A DNA stretch of 64,000 bases from Deferrisoma camini S3R1 (GTDB lineage Bacteria; Desulfobacterota; Deferrisomatia; Deferrisomatales; Deferrisomataceae). Below the pieces are notes generated by a model that saw only the letters and a list, made by a program, of their open reading frames with translations, had not been told where the DNA came from and made no database searches. The DNA is taken from contig NZ_JAFN01000001.1 of the NCBI RefSeq assembly GCF_000526155.1, forward strand, positions 1,947,014 to 2,011,013, read 5' to 3'. Shown one piece after another: positions 61,062 through 64,000 of this stretch; the stretch's first letter is position 1; each line of letters opens with the position of its first letter. The position numbers were made by a program, and so were the translations under genes.

Positions 61062-61904
61062 ATGCGGGCCATGCGGACCGGCCTCGTGTTGGGCCTGATC
61101 CTGGCCGGGGCCAACGCGGCCGGGGCTGCGCCGCCGGACCTGGCGGAGGGGCGTTACCCCTATCTCGCGCCGAGCGGGGGGGCCACCCCCCTGGTGGCCC
61201 GGTGGGCGGGGCTGGCCCGGGCCATGCCCGACTGGAAGGACAAGGCCAAGGCGGCCCACTACCGGTTCCCGGCGGACAAGCCGGGTCGCCGGTGTGATCA
61301 GCCAAAGTGCCACCCGGGGTTTCGGGACGCCTACGTCCAGCGGCTCCTGGCCCTCCCCGAGGGGTCTTCCCGCCAGAACGCCCGGCAGGGCCGGCTGGGG
61401 CTCGCCCGATGCGGCGACTGCCACACCTGGGATCGGATCCGGGAGCGGACCGCCGCGTGCCGGCTCCACTTCGACCAGCCCGACCGGGTCGAGTGCACCG
61501 CCTGTCACCTGGAGGGGCCGAAGGTCCTGGAGCCCCGTGGCGACAAGAAGACCGTCTCGGTCCGAGGCGCAGCCCCGCTGGGGGCCTGGCCCACCCACCG
61601 GCTCACCCGGGACGAGAAGGCGATCCCCTGCGACCAGACGTGTCACGTGCCCCAAAACCCCTTTGGGGTGGAGCAGGTGTGCAACGACTGCCACGGAGAG
61701 GGCAAGCTCCGGGTGGCCCGCTTGGCCGCACCAGGGGTGCTGGTGCACGCCACCGACCCGAAGAGCCCGTGGCCCCGCCTCACCCACCGGTTCTTCCTGT
61801 GGCTCACCACCGGCGTGAGCGGGGCCCTTCTGGCCTACATCCTCCTCGACCTGGTGCGTTCCCGGAAGCATCCTCAGGCCCCTGCGGGGCCGTCTAGAGG
61901 CTAG
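61062..61904 (+). CDS. five-haem c-type cytochrome with C-terminal membrane anchor
   Basis: 280 residues. Signal peptide (MRTGLVLGLILAGANAAGA), then five haem-binding motifs: CX4CH at residues 78-84 (CDQPKCH), CX2CH at 117-121 (CGDCH) and 145-149 (CTACH), CX3CH at 190-195 (CDQTCH) and CX2CH at 207-211 (CNDCH). A transmembrane helix (FFLWLTTGVSGALLAYILLDLV, about 244-265) anchors the C-terminus. It lies between fdhB and the cytochrome b, so it probably carries electrons within this complex. Spaced motifs of this type need a suitable lyase. The final PSRG and stop come from the repeat. Confidence 0.88.
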   Translation: MRAMRTGLVLGLILAGANAAGAAPPDLAEGRYPYLAPSGGATPLVARWAGLARAMPDWKDKAKAAHYRFPADKPGRRCDQPKCHPGFRDAYVQRLLALPEGSSRQNARQGRLGLARCGDCHTWDRIRERTAACRLHFDQPDRVECTACHLEGPKVLEPRGDKKTVSVRGAAPLGAWPTHRLTRDEKAIPCDQTCHVPQNPFGVEQVCNDCHGEGKLRVARLAAPGVLVHATDPKSPWPRLTHRFFLWLTTGVSGALLAYILLDLVRSRKHPQAPAGPSRG

Positions 61905-62106
61905 AAACTAGAGACTAGAAACTAGAGAAATCTTGACGGCCTCGGACCGTGTGGTGGAGGCGAAGAGGCATGAAGGTTCCTAGAACGTACGGGAATCCGC
62001 GAGGTTTTCAAGCCTTCTAGCCTCTTAGCTTTCCAGCCTTCAAGCGGGCCGAAGGCCCCAGACCGACGACCGTTGACCGTAGACCGACGACCGAAGTTAC
62101 TGGGAA
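61868..62106. repeat. composite repeat inside the fdh operon
   Basis: GGCCCCTGCGGGGCC hairpin (61878-61892), heptamers CTAGAGG, CTAGAAA, CTAGAGA repeated (61894-61926), a spacer, octamers (CTTCTAGCCTCTTAGCTTTCCAGC, about 62015-62043), the inverse UUCG hairpin GCGGGCCGAAGGCCCC, then heptamers GACCGACGACCGTTGACCGTAGACCG ending at the boundary GAAGTTACTGGGAAGG. No core. It separates the cytochrome c from the cytochrome b gene of one operon. Confidence 0.85.
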
Positions 62107-62118
62107 GGAGATGAGGGG

Positions 62119-62787
62119 ATGAACAGCCGGGAAGTCCAGCGGTTCCCCCCAGGGTTCGTGTGGCAGCACGGGCTGCTCATCGTCACCTTCACTCTGCTCG
62201 CGGTGACCGGCATGCCCCTCAAGTGGCACTGGTGGGGGGTGATCCGGGTCATGGGAGGGTACGAGGTGGTCCGGTGGATCCACCGGTTCCTCGGAGCCGT
62301 GATGCTGGCCCAGGGTGTGGTCCACGTGGTCCATGCGGCGGTCCGCCAGGTGCGGGTGGGCCACCCCGGCGGCCTGTGGCCGAGCCTTCGGGACGTGCAC
62401 GATCTCCTCCACGACGTCCGGTTCCTGCTGGGCCGGGAGCCCGAGCGGGCCCGCTACCCCCGGTACTCGTACATCAACAAGTTCGACTACTGGGGTGCGT
62501 TCTGGGGGGTGGCGATCATGGCCGGGTCGGGCCTGGTGCTGTGGTTCCCCCGATCCTTCTCGGACACCGTCATCCACATGAGCCACATCGCCCACACCGA
62601 CGAGGCCCTGCTGGCGGTGATCGCCATCTTCATCTGGCACCTGTACCACGTGCACACCTCCCACGGGCGGCCCCGCCTCAACCGGGTGTGGCTCACCGGC
62701 CGCATCCCGCTGGAGGATCTCAAGAGCGAGCACCCCGAGGAGTACGAGCAGCTCGTCCGAAACAGCCGCCTCGGGGAGCCCGGCTGA
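62119..62787 (+). CDS. fdhC: formate dehydrogenase cytochrome b subunit
   Basis: 222 residues, FdnI-like with four membrane helices: residues about 17-37 (HGLLIVTFTLLAVTGMPLKW), 55-75 (IHRFLGAVMLAQGVVHVVHA), 125-145 (YWGAFWGVAIMAGSGLVLWF) and 160-185 (ALLAVIAIFIWHLYHVH). Haem-ligand histidines lie in the first, second and fourth. It connects the complex to the quinone pool. GGAGATGAGG precedes the ATG, following a repeat. Confidence 0.9.
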   Translation: MNSREVQRFPPGFVWQHGLLIVTFTLLAVTGMPLKWHWWGVIRVMGGYEVVRWIHRFLGAVMLAQGVVHVVHAAVRQVRVGHPGGLWPSLRDVHDLLHDVRFLLGREPERARYPRYSYINKFDYWGAFWGVAIMAGSGLVLWFPRSFSDTVIHMSHIAHTDEALLAVIAIFIWHLYHVHTSHGRPRLNRVWLTGRIPLEDLKSEHPEEYEQLVRNSRLGEPG

Positions 62788-62796
62788 CCCATGCCA

Positions 62797-62880
62797 GCTT
62801 TCCTCGTCCCATGCGGGCCGAAGCCCCCCACCAGACCGGCGACCGTAGACCGATGACCGGAGACCGAAGCTACGCGGAAG
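62797..62880. repeat. heptamer array before the last gene
   Basis: CATGCGGGCCGAAGCCCCCCACC (degenerate hairpin) followed by heptamers GACCGGC, GACCGTA, GACCGAT, GACCGGA, GACCGAA and the boundary GAAGCTAC at about 62834-62872. An in-frame ATG for the next gene falls inside the array. Confidence 0.8.
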
Positions 62881-62885
62881 CCTGG

Positions 62886-64000
62886 GTGTGCTCCTGCAAC
62901 GGGCGGATCCCCCTGCCCCGATCCCAGGATCTGGGTAGCGGGGTGCGCCTACGAACCTTCCGAGCCCTGTGCCTCCAGGACCCCGCGCCGGCGCCCGAAG
63001 GGCCGGTGTTCCTCGGATGCTTCCGGGGCACGGCGGACCTCGTGGCCCGGTGGGAGGACGAGGGCAGGCCCCCGGGGTCGGTGGTGGCGTGGGACCTGGA
63101 CGGGCTGCTCGACGCCGCCGCACCCGCCCGAGCCGTGGCTGCGGCGGCCGAGGCCGGTGCGGCCCTGGCTGCCGCGGGCCGGCCCCCGACCCGGGTGGAC
63201 CTGCCCCCCGGCCCCCGGGTGGCGGTCATGGGCCCGGGCAGCGGGGCCCTGGCCCGGGCCCTGGAGCCCCACGCGGCGGTGGTCTGGATCGATCCGGAGG
63301 CCCCCCCGGGCCCTCCCCTGCGCGGGTATCCGGCACGGCCCGGGGGGGTGGAAGGCCGGCTCGGAGCCTTCCGGGTGGTCCCCCATCGGGGGCCACCCGT
63401 GGACCCTTGGACCTGCGTGGGATGCGGGGAATGCGCCCGCGCATGCCCCACAGGGGCCCTGGAGCCGGGGCTTCGATTCCAAGCGGACCGGTGCGATGGC
63501 TGCGGCCGGTGCGAGGAGGCGTGCGCCTCGGTCGGGGCCCTGGACCTGCGGTCTGCGCCCGGGGTTCCCGCCGATCAGGTGGTGTGGGTGGGCGGCGCCG
63601 GCCCTTCCCGGCCCGGGCTGCACCTGCCCCCGGATCCTTCCCGGGCGGGGGAAGCCGTGGCGGAGGTGCTTGGGCTCGTCCGTGGGGCGGAGGCGTGGGA
63701 CCCGCTGATCCTCACGGAGCGGCCGTGCGCCCACGCGGCCTCCGGGCTCCGGGGCTGTGACCTGTGCCTGAGGGCCTGTCCGACCGGCGCCTTGCAGGAG
63801 GGGGGCGCCCGGATCCGGCGGGACCCTCTCGCTTGCTCCGGCTGCGGAGCCTGCTTGGCCGCCTGCCCCACGGGCTCGCTGGACTCGCGGCCCCACGACC
63901 GGGATGCCCTCGCCCGGGCGCTGGAACGCCTGGGCCGGGCCGGTGTTCCGACCACCCTTCGCTGTCCCGGGGCTCACAGGCCGGGCCGGCGGGGGGGCGT
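62886..64000 (+). CDS. polyferredoxin of the formate dehydrogenase operon, 3' end beyond window
   Basis: About 371 codons are present. The N-terminus VCSCNGRIPLPRS is typical of iron-sulfur proteins encoded with formate dehydrogenases. Four 4Fe-4S motifs follow: CVGCGECARACPTG, CDGCGRCEEACASVG, then CDLCLRACPTG with an upstream Cys (ERPCAHAASGLRGC), and CSGCGACLAACPTG. A Cys near residue 355 (LRCPGAHR) is the last seen. I prefer the GTG at 62886 with GGAAG upstream. An ATG at 62853 is in frame but lies in the heptamer array, and would add 11 residues of repeat-derived sequence. Confidence 0.82.
   Translation, partial: MCSCNGRIPLPRSQDLGSGVRLRTFRALCLQDPAPAPEGPVFLGCFRGTADLVARWEDEGRPPGSVVAWDLDGLLDAAAPARAVAAAAEAGAALAAAGRPPTRVDLPPGPRVAVMGPGSGALARALEPHAAVVWIDPEAPPGPPLRGYPARPGGVEGRLGAFRVVPHRGPPVDPWTCVGCGECARACPTGALEPGLRFQADRCDGCGRCEEACASVGALDLRSAPGVPADQVVWVGGAGPSRPGLHLPPDPSRAGEAVAEVLGLVRGAEAWDPLILTERPCAHAASGLRGCDLCLRACPTGALQEGGARIRRDPLACSGCGACLAACPTGSLDSRPHDRDALARALERLGRAGVPTTLRCPGAHRPGRRGG

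Noticed and set aside
62063-62106. CRISPR array from regularly spaced short repeats
   Set aside because: The period is 7 or 8 bases with no spacers and no cas genes.

Overview
The window is about 70% GC and entirely bacterial, with genes on both strands packed into short operons that often overlap by 4 bases (ATGA or GTGA). LpxC, a predicted outer-membrane beta-barrel and two lipoproteins indicate a Gram-negative cell. Multiheme c-type cytochromes, a selenocysteine formate dehydrogenase, DUF3786, DUF3343, DUF4911, DUF4390 and DUF1015 proteins, an ethylbenzene-dehydrogenase-like haem domain and a sigma-54 regulator together suggest an anaerobic, respiratory member of the former Deltaproteobacteria (Desulfuromonadota or Deferrisoma-like). 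The lineage is an inference from gene content, not a database match.

Layout. Positions 1-3150 (minus): partial DNA polymerase IV, a metallo-hydrolase and a mannose-1-phosphate guanylyltransferase. Positions 3664-14362 (minus): a chemosensory operon cheY-cheA-ExeA-like ATPase-cheW-soluble MCP-HEAT-repeat protein-cheR-cheB. Positions 14448-16564 (plus): a decaheme cytochrome and phosphatidylserine decarboxylase. Positions 16530-22229 (minus): an NtrX/NtrY pair with DUF4390, then lpxC behind a sigma-54-type promoter. Positions 22815-34154: a DUF4382-type lipoprotein, a soluble histidine kinase overlapping a 56-residue membrane peptide, cobQ, rqcH, sppA, rpsA, cmk and engB. Positions 34639-39130 (plus): a small helical protein, then an unusual four-gene unit of DUF4388, TPR plus haem-binding domain, two-TM protein and an unknown. 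Positions 39259-43824: beta-barrel, DUF3786, an ArsM-like methyltransferase, and a CXXC peptide with a NapH-like ferredoxin and an RNase Z-like protein. Positions 43868-53111: pepF, DUF4911-tldD, acyP, cbiA, DUF3343, dciA, trmN-like and DUF1015. Positions 53294-56958: a PstS-PhnD fusion lipoprotein coupled to a sensor kinase. From 57052 to the end: a formate dehydrogenase operon comprising a TAT peptide, a selenoprotein catalytic subunit, an Fe-S subunit, a five-haem membrane-anchored cytochrome, a cytochrome b and a tetracluster Fe-S protein that runs off the window.

The most unusual feature is a modular family of intergenic repeats. A core of about 190 bp, which is an imperfect palindrome, carries terminal boundary motifs and is joined to arrays of degenerate heptamers, arrays of degenerate octamers and a UUCG hairpin. 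More than a dozen full or partial copies lie here, nearly all at gene 3' ends. At least nine genes take their stop codon, and sometimes their last residues, from a repeat boundary. A second inverted-repeat family occurs at 47524-47760 and 49908-49986. No transposase, CRISPR array, tRNA or rRNA was seen.
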